Source: Sinotaia quadrata
Lineage: Eukaryota; Mollusca; Gastropoda; Architaenioglossa; Viviparidae
NCBI GenBank assembly: GCA_028829895.1
Contig: CM054181.1
Coordinates: 69,125,759-69,189,758 of the forward strand
Length of the DNA stretch: 64,000 nucleotides
Direction of reading: 5' to 3'
Part shown: positions 14,540 to 27,299 of the stretch, piece after piece
Numbering within the stretch: position 1 is the first letter of the stretch
How the letters are laid out: every line of letters begins with the position of its first letter
Notes under the pieces: generated by a model
Told to the model about the DNA's origin: nothing
The model's input: the letters and a program-made list of their open reading frames with translations, nothing else
Database searches by the model: none
Program-made: the position numbers and the translations under genes

Positions 14540-15560
14540 GATGACTGTTATTAACGATTAGTAAACACGGATTACTTACTCTGAGAATGTCTATGTACAT
14601 GTATTGTAGTCTGCTATCATAGCTAATATTATGATATCAGCATGTTAGATAATTTCTTTTTTTTATGTCAGCCACCGTATTCTTATGTCTAGTGACATCA
14701 TTAAAGCAATTTGCTGATTGTATAAAATATGAACACGATTTTGAAAGCCCATATCACTTAAATAGAGAGTTAAAAAATCATTTTGAAGCAGATTTTCCAC
14801 TGGGAAAATTTCTACTGTACTTTTTACTCAAGTGTATAAAAAGTCTGGTTCCTGCTTGGCTCAGTACCAGTCAGGGGCTACCTGCTACATTCCAGATTTG
14901 TGCTGTTATTTTGGCTACCAGTCTATCTCATTTTAGACCTCAGTCAGCAATCCTGTTTGGGAAGATATCCTGTATTGACTCCTTTGGGTTTATAAATGTC
15001 TTCATCATGGGAGATAACACACTGCATATTCATCATTCTCACAGGAGATAACGCGCTGCATAATAATCCTGCCCAGGAGAGTTAACACACTTCGTATTTA
15101 ACTGGATGGCTGACGCGTGCAGGATTCATTATCGTGGCTAATGTCAGCAGAAATCATTATACCGACTAATTAATATAAATAGGAATCATTAAACTGACTT
15201 ATTAATGCAAGCAGAAATGCAGAAATCATTGCACTGATTAATGGTTGCAGGAATCATTGCACTGACTCATGCATGCAGGATTTATTGGCATGCGATGCAC
15301 GGCTATCCTATGTAAGATTAATCTGGCATTAGCGTGGTATTTCAAATCAAGTTATTACAAAAGAAATTCTACCAAATTTAACCAGATACTTCTTTTATTG
15401 TGTCACATTAGTGCATTAGCGGCTCGGAGCCGTAGTTATCTGTAACCCTCTTCCCTCGGACTCTTAACATCATGAAAGCTCAAAGGCATTTTCCTTCAAA
15501 ACTAACTTTCTTCAAAGACTTCTTCCATCTGTGACTCTTCTCTCATGAGAGTTTTATCAG
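14540..15560. other. Unique DNA, no recognised gene
   Basis: An open frame at 14665-15051 (+) would encode 128 residues. I recognise no domain, and the start context is unremarkable. Weak repeats of GGAATCATT-like words occur at 15120-15290. An exon cannot be excluded. Confidence 0.4.
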
Positions 15561-16660
15561 AATCTCTCTCGAAGACTATTTTTTGCAAAGATGTTTCCTT
15601 TATAGACTTTTCGCTTACAGTCTTCTTCCTTATAGAGTTTACCACTCAAAGACTTTTCCATTATAGTCTTCTTCCTTATAAAGTTTTTCACTCAAAGACT
15701 TCTCCCTTACAGTCTTCTTTCTTATAGAGTTTTCCACTCAAAGACTTCTCCCTTACAGTCTTCTTTCTTATAGAGTTTTCCACTCAAAGACTTCTCCCTT
15801 ACAGTCTTCTTTCTTCATAGAATTTTAGACTCAAAGACTTCTCCCTTACAGTCTTCTTTCTTCATAGAATTTTAGACTCAAAGACCTTTTCCTGGAAGTC
15901 TTCTTCCTTTGTAGGATTTTAAATTCAAAGTCTTTTCCTTTACAGTTTTCTTCCTTGTAGAGTTTCCCACTCAAAGACTTTTTCCTAGAAGTTTTCTTCC
16001 TTCAAAAAATTTTAGGCTCAAAGACTTTTCACTAGGAGTCTTCTTCCTTCATAGAATTTTAGGCTCAAAGATTTTTCATTGGAAGTCTTCTTTTCATAAC
16101 ATTTTAGGCTCAATGACTTATCCCATAAAACATTCTTTCAAAGAGTTTTCTTCTCAGATACATTTACTTGAAAGCCTTCTTTTCTCAAAGAGTTTTCTGC
16201 TCACATACTTTACCCTGAAAGTCCTCTTCCTTTAAAGAGTCCTCTGCTCAATGACTTCTAACTTAAAGTCATTTTCCTTCAAAGAGTTCCCTCTCAAAGA
16301 CTTCTTTGTCGGAGACTACTCCATCATAGGCTTCTTCGTCAAAGACATTGTCCCTCAAAGACTTCATCCCTCAAAACTTTACCTCTGAAAAGCTCCTGCA
16401 TTGTAATATTTTCCCCTCAAAGACTTCATCTCTCAAAACTTTACCTCTGAAAATCTCCTGCATTGTAATATTTTCCCCTCAAAGACTTCATCTCTCAAAA
16501 CTTTACCTCTGAAAATCTCCTGCATTGTAATATTTTCCCCTCAAAGACTATCTCTCAAAACTTTACCTCTGAAAATCTACTGCATCAAAATCATTTTCCC
16601 TCAAAAACATCATCCCTCAAAACTTTACCTCTGGAAAAACTATTCCCAATAATCATTTTT
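15561..16660. repeat. Pyrimidine-rich minisatellite complex
   Basis: Diverged units contain CTCAAAGACTTCTCCCTTAC and CAGTCTTCTTTCTTATAGAG (15600-15900), grading into CTTCATAGAATTTTAG forms. A cleaner 62-bp array of CTTTACCTCTGAAAATCTCC follows (about 16376-16620, four copies). All appear to derive from one ancestral CAAAGACTT-containing unit. Confidence 0.85.
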
Positions 16661-17300
16661 TCCCTCAAATGTGTCTCTATCAACTCAAAGACATTTTCTC
16701 TCACAACATTCTTTCTGAAATACTTTTGCCTCAACAAATTTTCCCTAAAAAAAAAAAAAAAAATTCTCCAACAGAGAATTTCCTTTTAAAGATGACTCCT
16801 CCTAAACTTCACCCTCAGAGACTTCTCCCATCTGATATAACGCCTGTTTTTATGACACTTAGTGCATAATCCACGTCATCAAAACGCCTATTTTGTGACA
16901 CTTATTACATAATCCACTTAACTGCGTACTAGAGTCTGCCTCGTGAATAGGTAGAGAGAGGCCATCCGCAAAGCCCCACCCCGTCCCCCAACTAGCACGA
17001 AACCATTGTCTCTGAAAGTACTTTTTCTTCTTGACCAAGCCTCCAGATAATTTGGTGTGACTACTCAACTGAAACAGTACGTTTTAAAAAGGCACGTGAG
17101 TAATCAATGTCAATAACTTACAAGGTCGCTGCTCGAGCTCGCAATTTTTTTTTAAAATGTATATTAGTAATACTTTCGATGAGTGGTGCTTGGTGCGAAT
17201 GTTTTTTTTAAGCTACTGCCATCTGTTCAGACTATGTTGGCTGCATCACACCTACGCTCGTTTTCCCACCTGTGAGACTATTTGGCCAAAGTCTGGCATT
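16661..17300. other. Unique DNA, no gene seen
   Basis: Includes an A17 run near 16747 and a short duplicated word (CGCCTATTTTGTGACACTTA type) at 16841-16910. No recognisable coding sequence. Confidence 0.5.
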
Positions 17301-17316
17301 TTTCCTTCTCTCTCTT

Positions 17317-17381
<65 letters not shown>

Positions 17382-17385
17382 CTGT
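17301..17385. repeat. (CT)n microsatellite
   Basis: An interrupted CT/TTCT run of about 85 bp. Confidence 0.95.
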
Positions 17386-18329
17386 GTTGTAGCGTGTTGA
17401 TGAGGTCAGTGATAGATTTTGCGCAAGGCTTCGTCATGTACCCCGTCTGGTAAAGATTGTGACTAATGCGAGCTCCCTGTACCTGACATGAAGATCTGTT
17501 TATTTTTTATCCTTCTCCACCATCGTTCTTCGTGGAGACAAGCTTTTTTTTCTCCTTGTTGTTCGGGGTTGTTTTGTTTTGTTTTGTTTTGGTTCTGGTT
17601 TTTGTTTTTATCATTTTTGTTGGGGGTGGGGAGTGAGAGTTAGTTGAAAGTGGAGGAGGGATAAAAAAAAAAAGTAAAAAATCAAAGACAAGTGCCGGTG
17701 TAAAATCGTGGAAGAAACAGCTGTTCTGTTGCCAAAGATCGTGAATCACATATTTTCTCATGCTTGCATACCTGACTATTACAATGATGTCATGGCAACG
17801 TTTGACGCCAAGTTTTTTAGTGGAGGGCGGGGAGGAGTTTTGAAAAATACCCACATTAATAAACAGAAACTGAACATTTATAAAAATGTTAATCTTATTC
17901 AATTTACTTTAATTGTTCATTTCGCAAGGTGTTGATGAATTCACCCGTTTCTCAGTGATTCCTATTCTTGGGAAATTACCCACGTGCTGGTTTTTCTGCA
18001 CCTGAAATAATTATTGTAATCGTCAGACAACTTCTTTCGCGATAACATGTTTGTTTACTCTTTGTGGTAAATAATTACTCATTATTACTCTTTGTGGTAA
18101 TACAAAGACTAATTACTCATTATTATTCCATGTAAAATCATTCATCTTTACACGTGAACGTATATTTGTATGGGACATTAAAATAGTAGTTTTTACTGTG
18201 GTATCGATATTTTACTTCATTACTCTGTTATAATTATATATAATCGTCGATAACTACGTGTAATAATTTATGACCATAAAAGTGTTTTTTTTAAAACTAC
18301 TTACATTACTAAATTACAATCATAAAAGG
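17386..18329. other. AT-rich DNA, no gene seen
   Basis: A GTTTT run at 17568-17590, an A run at 17665, and short duplicated words (TTTGTGGTAAATAATTACTC) at 18060-18120. No gene is supported. Confidence 0.5.
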
Positions 18330-18770
18330 CAAGAAAAACAAAGACGTCTCCTACCAACAAAAGGTCATACAAATAAAGAAAAACAAAGACGTCTCCTACC
18401 AACAAAAGGTCATACAAATAAAGAAAAACAAAGACGTCTCCTACCAACAAAAGGTCATACAAATAAAGAAAAACAAAGACGTCTCCTACCAACAAAAGGT
18501 CATACAAATAAAGAAAAACAAAGACGTCTCCTACCAACAAAAGGTCATACAAAAAAACAAAGACGTCTCCTACCAACAAAAGGTCATACAAAAAAACAAA
18601 GACGTCTCCTACCAACAAAAGGTCATACAAAAAAACAAAGACGTCTCCTACCAACAAAAGGTCATACAAAGAAAGAAAAACAAAGACGTCTCCTACCAAG
18701 ATCATACAAAAAAACAAAGACCTCTCCTACCAACAAAAGATCATACAAATAAAGAAAAACAAAGACCTAC
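18330..18770. repeat. 45/39-bp minisatellite
   Basis: About ten units share AAAGACGTCTCCTACCAACA and AAAAGGTCATACAAA. The left units are 45 bp. Central units lack a hexamer (TAAAGA) and are about 39 bp, and the last units are diverged. Both lengths are multiples of three, so both strands stay open; there is no sign of a real gene. Confidence 0.92.
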
Positions 18771-18947
18771 GAAAGCAATGACATCTACTAATATTAGATG
18801 ACAAAATGTCTTCAGCGTTGAGTTCTAATACACATGAATGAATAAAAAACATTTTTATATTACTCAGAGTTAAAATTTGGGTCAAGTTAGGATTAGGTTT
18901 GCGTTTAGAATTATATCATTATATCAGTTTATATTTTGTATCTACAG

Positions 18948-19113
18948 CAACCCCTCTCAACCTTTTGACCCTGGAGGAACCTTTGAAATAATTTTCAGAA
19001 CTAAGGCCGTCTTAGGGAAACCCTGAATAAAAATTACTATATTTACGATGTTTATTTTTCTCAGTCATGATTTCTCGGGGAATCCCTAGCAACCTCCCGT
19101 GCAGGAAACCCTG
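18948..19113. mobile_element. Short hAT-like MITE
   Basis: The left end CAACCCCTCTCAACCTTTTG and the GGAACC...GGGAAACCCTG interior match the layout of small hAT elements that start with a CAGNGGTTCTCAACC-type end. The right end is GGAAACCCTG. The flanks ATCTACAG (18940-18947) and ATCTGCAG (19114-19121) agree at 7 of 8 bases, a plausible 8-bp target duplication. The left inverted repeat is decayed, so the family call is moderate. Confidence 0.55.
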
Positions 19114-19649
19114 ATCTGCAGCATCTTCAATCTTAAACGCCCTTTCTTTCAACAGCAGACAGTAAATAATCCCCGATCACATTGTATGCGGGTGAAGCTC
19201 TTCCTTTGACATGAATGTTGGGTTTCAACCAACAGACCACTCTATTTCAACCAATAGACCATTCTGTTTCAACCAATAGACCACCAGTCATTTTGAGGGT
19301 AAAGCAGACTGGGTATTCTTTTACAAATTGATATTGGAATCATTAAATGAAAGTGTAAGAAGGCAATAATTATTTCCAGCAAAATACTCTTCTCATCTCG
19401 TTTGCTATTTTAACATGGCTTGCTTGACGGAGGCAGTGTCTTCAAGGTAATTCTGTAGTATTTCTTTTCTATATGCATAACCTTTCCACATTCACAACAT
19501 TTCTTTAAAAAATTGCAAATTTAACAAAAGAGTCTGGAAAATAAGAGTTATCAGCGAAACTATTGAGATGAGTTAACTCATATTTGTTTCACCATTTAAT
19601 ATTACTAGTTTGCGAGAATATTTGTTATTTATTTTTTCCTTACAGTATT
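19114..19649. other. Unique DNA, no gene seen
   Basis: Contains three short repeats of TTTCAACCAATAGACCA (19226-19285). Nothing else is recognisable. Confidence 0.5.
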
Positions 19650-19790
19650 ATTTTATGAGAAGAAAGTTATTTGTCCTTTTTTTACTTTTTTACTAGAAGA
19701 AAATTATCTTTCCTTACATTTCTATTTTACGAGAAGAAAGTTATCTTTCCTCACTTTACTATTTTACGAGAAGAAATTTATCATTCCTTA
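19650..19790. repeat. ~45-bp degenerate tandem repeat
   Basis: Three or four units of TTTTACGAGAAGAAAGTTAT with a pyrimidine-rich remainder. Confidence 0.7.
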
Positions 19791-19799
19791 CATTATTAA

Positions 19800-19985
19800 T
19801 TTACAGATATGTACAGACACATAGAGAGAGACTATAAACACACACGCATACACATAAGCACAGAACACACTAAAACACAAATATATACAGACGCTTATAG
19901 AGACTAAACACAAACATAAATACGCATACGCAATTCAAGCACACAAACACATGCAAGCACAAATATGTACAGACACATAGAGAGA

Positions 19986-20019
<34 letters not shown>

Positions 20020-20350
20020 CTCAGTCACAGACATACGCATACGCACAAGCATGTACAGTCACTTAGAGTGGCTATAAACACACATGCATACTCCACACAA
20101 CTCAAGCACAGAAACATACGCAAGGACAGAAACGTACAGACACATAGAGAGTCAATAAACACACGCACACACACACACACACACACAACTCAGTCTCAGA
20201 CATACGCATAAGCACAAGCATGGACAGTCACTTAGAGTAGCTATAACATGCATACTCCACACAACTCAAGCACAGAAACATACGCAAGGACAGAAACGTA
20301 CAGACACATAGAGAGTCAATAAACACACACACACACGCACACACACACTA
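19800..20350. repeat. CA-rich compound repeat
   Basis: Long imperfect units contain CAGACACATAGAGAG, TAAACACACACGC and CACAACTCAAGCACAGAAAC, with embedded (CA)n runs at 19988-20018, 20160-20188 and 20322-20348. The stretch 20045-20180 recurs with small changes at 20215-20340, so a segment of roughly 165 bp has been duplicated. Confidence 0.85.
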
Positions 20351-21190
20351 TCAAAATACAAAGACGTGCATTTGAAATTTTTTCGAGCATCATTTCACCT
20401 TTTACATTGAAGACATTTTATTTAACCTAATACGGTTCTCTTATTGAATCACTGCCTGATGAAGCATGATCGTCAGTCCTGTTTGGAAAAAAACATGTTG
20501 TGTTCATAAACAACTGGTACTTCTGCACTGTTCTCTAGTACAAGTAGCACCTGTAAACCACAGCTTATTTTGTTTTGGTGGGCAGGTTTGATGGGAGAGT
20601 ATATTCATTGGGATTTATTTTTTATTGTTTTGTATGTTTTTCTTTAAATTTGTCAGCTTGACCTTGACCTGACTAATACTCTCAGGTCGAGACAGTTCAA
20701 GGATTGCAGTCAGATTTTCTTAACGAAATACCTTGAAATTGATCTGTTGTGCGCTGATGGAAATCCATGTTTGATCCTTACCCAAGGCAGCTTCGCCTCG
20801 CTGAAGCACAGTATGCATGAATGAATTGTTATTGAAGTGTGTTATGGAAGTGATAATTGTTATTGAAATCTGTTCTGGAAGTGATGTCTGCCGACAGTCG
20901 GACCTCAACATCTTCGTTTCATTTCTCGTACGCATTGCTGGATGTACTATGCTGCCTCATGGTGACTCACACCACAGTACGATTTATGTAAACATTGCAA
21001 TCTGCGCGGTTCACTTTGACCTGTGATTTTCTCCCCTGAGGGCTTGAAATGCTTATGGCTTAGAGTTTAAGTGTACGAATCAGAGCATCAATATCAACCA
21101 GCCAATCAGAGGCATTTTAATGTTACTGATTGATTGGTTTACATTGGTTATAGAGACAGTTGTATAGATATAAACCAACTGAAAGAATGT
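20351..21190. other. Unique DNA, no supported gene
   Basis: Contains a nuclear-receptor-like word TTGACCTTGACCT at 20658-20670. Short frames at 20720-21026 overlap on both strands and have no recognisable domain. Confidence 0.45.
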
Positions 21191-21197
21191 CTCGTTC

Positions 21198-21200
21198 TAG

Positions 21201-21260
<60 letters not shown>
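21198..21260. repeat. (CT)n(GT)n microsatellite
   Basis: A CT run passes directly into a GT run, about 63 bp in total. Confidence 0.96.
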
Positions 21261-21262
<2 letters not shown>

Positions 21263-21299
21263 TCATAGAGTCAGGCATGACTTCACTTTGGATCATGAT

Positions 21300-21500
21300 C
21301 ATTAACAGTAGAGTGGAATGTCTATTTATTTCATTAACAGCACGGTGAAATGTCTATTTACAAAATAGGGAGTCTATGTTTTTACTGTTTGTAAATTAGT
21401 TATTGACAGGTAAAATGTCTATTTATAACATAGGGAGTCTATGTTATTACTGCTTGTAAGTTTACCATTGACAATGGGGTGCAGTGTCTATTTACAATAT
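21300..21500. repeat. ~72-bp degenerate tandem repeat
   Basis: Three diverged units with AATGTCTATTTA and AGGGAGTCTATGTT. Confidence 0.7.
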
Positions 21501-21757
21501 CAGGTCAGCTCCGACATTCTGGTCACAGAATTGCGAAGTCTTGTAAGAGCCCTGACTAAGACATGGCATGAGTCTTTTAGCCATGAAGTCCAGGGTGTAG
21601 GCTGGAATGCCGCTCCGAGACTGAAGCAGGGTAAGAAACTTTCGTACAAGTTTATAGTAGGCGTTTGGGCAGAAGAAAAATCAATGGTGATTTCATGATA
21701 GACATTATTTCAAGCCGTCAGATGGCAGCAGCGGAGTGGCATAATAATCATAAAGTG

Positions 21758-22459
21758 AAAAATAGTTATATACAATATAAACAACGGTACGCATATAAAA
21801 ATAGTTATATACAATATAAACAACGGTATGCATATAAAAATAGTTATATACAATATAAACAACGGTATGCATATAAAAATAGTTATATACAATATAAACA
21901 ACGGTATGCATATAAAAATAGTTATATACAATATAAACAACGGTATGCATATAAAAATAGTTATATACAATATAAACAACGGTATGCATATAAAAATAGT
22001 TATATACAATATAAACAACGGTATGCATATAAAAATAGTTATATACAATGTAAACAACGGTATGCATATAAAAATAGTTATATACAATATAAACAACGGT
22101 ATGCATATAAAAATAGTTATATACAATATAAACAACGGTATGCATATAAAAATAGTTATATACAATGTAAACAACGGTATGCATATAAAAATAGTTATAT
22201 ACAATATAAACAACGGTATGCATATAAAAATAGTTATATACAATATAAACAACGGTATGCATATAAAAATAGTTATATACAATATAAACAACGGTACGCA
22301 TATAAAAATAGTTATATACAATATAAACAACGGTATGCATATAAAAATAGTTATATACAATATAAACAACGGTATGCATATAAAAATAGTTATATACAAT
22401 ATAAACAACGGTACGCATATAAAAATAGTTATATACAATATAAACAACGGTACGCATAT
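21758..22459. repeat. 39-bp minisatellite, 18 copies
   Basis: Eighteen near-perfect 39-bp units contain AAAAATAGTTATATACAATA and AACAACGGTATGCATAT (18 x 39 = 702 bp). Variation is confined to a few sites: CAATATAA/CAATGTAA and GTATGC/GTACGC. Period and base content keep several frames open on both strands, and the variants are not biased towards silent changes in any one frame. I treat it as non-coding satellite. Confidence 0.97.
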
Positions 22460-22496
22460 AAAAAGCTGCGTCGGTATGATGTGTGTCCTTTACAAA

Positions 22497-23860
22497 TCAT
22501 TCTGTTCCAATGACATATAACATACAATTACATACATATTATCATTCTGTTCCAATGACTTTTAACATACAATTACATACATATTATCATTCTGTTCCAA
22601 TGACATTTAACATACAATTACATACATATTATCATTCTGTTCCAATGACTTTTAACATACAATTACATACATATTATCATTCTGTTCCAATGACATTTAA
22701 CATACAATTACATACATATTATCATTCTGTTCCAATGACATTTAACATACAATTACATACATATTATCATTCTGTTCCAATGACATTTAACATACAATTA
22801 CATACATATTATCATTCTGTTCCAATGACATTTAACATACAATTACATACATATTATCATTCTGTTCCAATGACATTTAACATACAATTACATACATATT
22901 ATCATTCTGTTCCAATGACATTTAACATACAATTACATACATATTATCATTCTGTTCCAATGACATTTAACATACAATTACATACATATTATCATTCTGT
23001 TCCAATGACATTTAACATACAATTACATACATATTATCATTCTGTTCCAATGACATTTAACATACAATTACATACATATTATCATTCTGTTCCAATGACT
23101 TTTAACATACAATTACATACATATTATCATTCTGTTCCAATGACATTTAACATACAATTACATACATATTATCATTCTGTTCCAATGACATTTAACATAC
23201 AATTACATACATATTATCATTCTGTTCCAATGACTTTTAACATACAATTACATACATATTATCATTCTGTTCCAATGACTTTTAACATACAATTACATAC
23301 ATATTATCATTCTGTTCCAATGACATTTAACATACAATTACATACATATTATCATTCTGTTCCAATGACATTTAACATACAATTACATACATATTATCAT
23401 TCTGTTCCAATGACATTTAACATACAATTACATACATATTATCATTCTGTTCTAATGACATTTAACATACAATTACATACATATTATCATTCTGTTCTAA
23501 TGACATTTAACATACAATTACATACATATTATCATTCTGTTCTAATGACATTTAACATACAATTACATACATATTATCATTCTGTTCTAATAACATTTAA
23601 CATACAATTACATACATATTATAATTCTATTCTAATGACATTTAACATACAATTACATACATATTATCATTCTGTTCTAATGACATTTAACATACAATTA
23701 CATACATATTATCATTCTGTTCTAATAACATTTAACATACAATTACATACATATTATAATTCTATTCTATTGACATTTAAGATACAATTAAATACATATT
23801 ATCATTCCCTTATAATGGAATTTAACATACTTACAATTATGTACACAAAAAATAGCATTT
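22497..23860. repeat. 45-bp minisatellite, about 30 copies
   Basis: Units read ATCATTCTGTTCCAATGACA then TTTAACATACAATTACATAC and ATATT. The first 20 or so are nearly identical, with an ACATTT/ACTTTT variant scattered among them. From about 23450 the units switch to GTTCTAATG, and after 23580 they decay further (ATAACA, TATTCTATT), so the right edge is older. A 459-residue frame runs through all units on the + strand, but it follows from the 45-bp period. The array begins about 37 bp after the 39-bp array ends. Confidence 0.97.
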
Positions 23861-24819
23861 AACATTTAATTAGATACACACCAAAAATGGCCAGTGCAAA
23901 TCTGACCGTAAAATACAAACGGAAATGGACATGGAAGGCGAGCAGCTCCAACTGAACAGCATCTATAAACCAGTACGAACCTCTTCAACAAAGGCACTTC
24001 ACAAATAATAATAATACTAATAATCTGCAGGCAAATAGACTTTATTGGCAAAGTTTCTTTGGAAGAATGGTTCAGCATTCCTAGTCTGCTCACAAGGAAA
24101 GGTCGGCCTGCTCCGCTTGAAATACCGCACCACTCTTCAACTTGTTTTAACGTCCCTGCAGCCAGTCTTACACATACAGTTATACTCTTGGAATTTGGGA
24201 GGAGTAAAAAATAAGGCTATATTTTAAAGAGATCCAATCATGTATTACATTCTAGGTGGAATAAATTAAGACCATTTTTAATCTCTTGACTGTAATTGAT
24301 CTCAATTAAGAGTGGGCCTGCAGAACGTGGTTAAGTGAAAGTGTGAATTGAAGTCGCATTTTAACTCTGTTGGCTGTATATTAAAAGTTACTTCAGGAAG
24401 TATAGAAAATATGCTGTAAATCTAACTCTGTTGGCTGTATATTAGAATATTACTACCAGAAGTACACAAAATGTGCTGTAAATCTGATAAAGTTAATTTT
24501 TTCTCGGCAGGATTATTGAAGATACCATCTAACATATTAGATGAGACAGGAACCCTACCTCTCAATTCAATTGTGGTGGGTAATATTTTGTGATGTGGCA
24601 TCAGTAACTACTTAATTTTACAACTAGAGTTTAGAAAGTGAAATTAATTATTGGAGCTATATTCCGATCTTTACAAGCTATACAAATCTATTTATCCGAA
24701 CGAAATTGCCTCCACCAGTCAAAGCACAGAGACGTGCGTGTCGGATGACGTCATAAATGACGTGCAACTGAAGCCGTAAGTGATGCCTGAAAATAACAAA
24801 TCAAACTTTGGTCTAGACC
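23861..24819. other. Unique DNA with one short duplication
   Basis: CTCTGTTGGCTGTATATTA occurs twice (about 24365 and 24425) with diverged flanks. No gene is recognised. Confidence 0.5.
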
Positions 24820-25010
24820 AATTAATATCAGAAATATGGTCACTAAATTTAGTCGATTACTAAAAGTTCTGAACACAACCACTAAATTTAGTCGAGCACT
24901 AGGAAATCTGAATACAATCACCAAATTCAGTCGATGACTAAGAAATCTGAAAACAACACTCAATTTAGTCGAGCACTAATAATCTGAACACAACCACTAA
25001 ATTTAAATTT
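24820..25010. repeat. ~38-bp degenerate tandem repeat
   Basis: Five units of CACTAAATTTAGTCGAGCAC plus AATCTGAACACAA, decaying to the right. Confidence 0.8.
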
Positions 25011-26129
25011 AAGAAATCTCGGTGTGAGCCTTGACGCTACACAGGAATCATCTAACATTTGCAGGACAAGATACCTCTGATTGAAACACATCCTTTCTTT
25101 TCGCAAGCTTTTGATAGCTGGTGCCAAGATGACCTTTGTTTCTTTGGTCTCCTGCTTGTCTACTTGAGTGTTGTGGTGTTTTGTCCTTCTGCCCTTCTCA
25201 AAGTCGACAACACTGCAACTTTGAATCATTCTTCGGTCACCCTAGACTCGGCGTATCACTCCACTTCTCCACAACTTTTAATGGCTACCTGTTTATGATT
25301 GAAACAACTTATTTTTTCCCCTTTTGTTGGTGATGGCCTCTGAGACAAGATGCTTGCTTGTCTGACTTCTGACTGAGGTTTGTGCTTATCGTCTGAGACT
25401 CACCATTTCTATAGTCAAACTGGTTCCTGTAGAAAGCATGTCAGGGCCCACCCACCAGAATGTACTGCCACTTGGGCTCAGACGCAAAGAGAGATACGTT
25501 ACTCTGCGAGAATGCTTTGTTTCGAGACATCTTTTTCAACATACCGATGAGTTTTGTCTTTCCAACTGTGCGCTTATGTTTTACTTTTAAATGCGTGTTT
25601 ATGACTATTTTTTGTTATCATAATTATATTATACATTTGTGTGCTTTATGCTTCTTCTTTAGTACTAATTCTTTGTTTTACATTATTTATTAAGCAATAT
25701 CATGTGTTTTCTGTGTGGATTTATTTTTTTGTTTATCTGTTTATGTCTTGATAGCATTAAGTACATGGATATTGTAAAAGTTAAGCACTTTCTATTATTA
25801 GTATTATTACTGTATTGCATTGAGGGGTTTTGTGTAAGTATATCAACAATGTATGGTTTTGTTTGTCAGTAAAGAAAACTGACGGTGAAATATCTCTTAT
25901 TACTTCTGCAACTTCAAAACTGTTGCCTTGAATACATTAGTATATCAGTAAAGACGATTACAAGGACGACGACGGTGGTGATGATGATAATGATGATGGT
26001 GGTGGTGGTGATGATGACGACGACTTAGACTGTGGCGGTGGCGGCAGTAGGAATGTCACACACTTGTGACACACCTGTGAAATGCCTGTAGTTCGAAGAC
26101 TTGTCACTAGTTCTACCTGTTTCCTTCAC
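25011..26129. other. Unique DNA, no supported gene
   Basis: Open frames around 25059-25333 lack any recognisable domain. A GATGATGG-type run of about 60 bp lies at 25965-26025. Confidence 0.45.
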
Positions 26130-26345
26130 TCTAGTGAATGCTTTACACCTCATCCTACTGCAGGCTTTACACCTCACTTACCTCAGATTTTACACCGCAT
26201 CATACGGCAAGCTTTACACCACACCATACTGCAGGCTTTGACATTGCATCATACTGCATGCAAGCTTTACATCAGACTTTACACCGCATCATACTGCAAA
26301 CTTTACACCGCACCATCCTGCAGGCTTTACACAGCGCCAAACTGC
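26130..26345. repeat. ~24-bp degenerate tandem repeat
   Basis: Nine or so imperfect units of CTTTACACCGCATCATACTG with CAGG or CAAA spacers. Confidence 0.8.
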
Positions 26346-26398
26346 AAGTTGGACCCAATCTTTAGTTTCTATATTCAAAGCGTGACATCGCCCGCATA

Positions 26399-26475
26399 TA
26401 ACTCTCCTCTCTCTCCCTCTCTCTCCCTCTCTCTCTCCCTCTCTCTCACACACTCTCTCCCTCCCTCGCTCGCTC
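26399..26475. repeat. CT-rich microsatellite
   Basis: CTCTCTCC-type run of about 75 bp. Confidence 0.92.
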
Positions 26476-26529
26476 ATACACACATAAACGCACATGCACA
26501 AATGCACACTTTATAGGTTAGTCACTGAC

Positions 26530-26710
26530 TTTAAATCATTCACTATGCATGCCTATAGTTCTCTCTTCATTCATCATGTATACATATTTATAGTGCTCTC
26601 TTCATTCACCATTTATACATACTTATAGTGCTCTCTTCATTCACCATGTATACATACTTATAGTGCTCTCTTCATTCACCAAGTATACATACTTAAGTTC
26701 TCTCTTGATC
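26530..26710. repeat. ~36-bp tandem repeat
   Basis: Four to five units of TTCATTCACCATGTATACAT and ACTTATAGTGCTCTC. Downstream to about 26990 the DNA remains pyrimidine-rich with short TGTG and CTCT runs. Confidence 0.85.
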
Positions 26711-27194
26711 TCTTTTCTCTATATTTGTGTGTGCGCACGCGTGCCTGCGATTGTTTCTCACTCCATGTATATATGTCCTCTCTCTTCTTCCCCCTTTGTC
26801 TCCTGACTATTCTCTGCGTGTTTTATGTTTGTGTGTGTGTCTGTGTGTATATTCTACATATGTCTCCATCTCTGGTTTCTCTCTTTCTCTCTATCTCCAT
26901 TGTGTATAGCTTATCTCTCGATATGTTTGTCTCTTTCTTTCTTCCCCCTCTTCTTTCTCTCTCTCTCTCTACTACTACTATCTATCGTTGTCTGTCCGTC
27001 TGTATCTTTCCATAACTTCCAGCACCACCACCCACCACCCCGACACTTGTATTTCTTTGATTTTGTTCCTTTTTTTTAATTTTATTTTTACCTAACACTT
27101 CAGCTGAGCCTTTTATGGCACCATTCCCGCAAAAGAGCACGGGGAGTGAGTGGGACGATTGACTCAGACAAGTGTTACACAAAGTCACCGTACA

Positions 27195-27222
27195 CTCACA
27201 CACACACACACACACACACACA

Positions 27223-27285
<63 letters not shown>

Positions 27286-27299
27286 ACACACACACACTC
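27195..27299. repeat. (CA)n(CT)n(CA)n microsatellite
   Basis: CA, then CT, then CA runs, with two TC interruptions in the last block. Confidence 0.96.

Noticed and set aside
18270..18752. 160-residue basic repeat protein
   Set aside because: Produced by the 45/39-bp minisatellite; both strands are open and no unique domain is present.
20658..20670. TTGACCTTGACCT nuclear-receptor-like element
   Set aside because: A single short match in unique DNA with no gene nearby; likely chance.
21665..22513. Several 230-282-residue open frames on both strands
   Set aside because: By-product of a 39-bp period with no stop in the unit; both strands and more than one frame are open at once.
22483..23862. 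459-residue open frame with a 15-residue repeat
   Set aside because: It is the 45-bp minisatellite read in one frame. Variants are not biased to silent changes, and there is no non-repetitive domain or start context.
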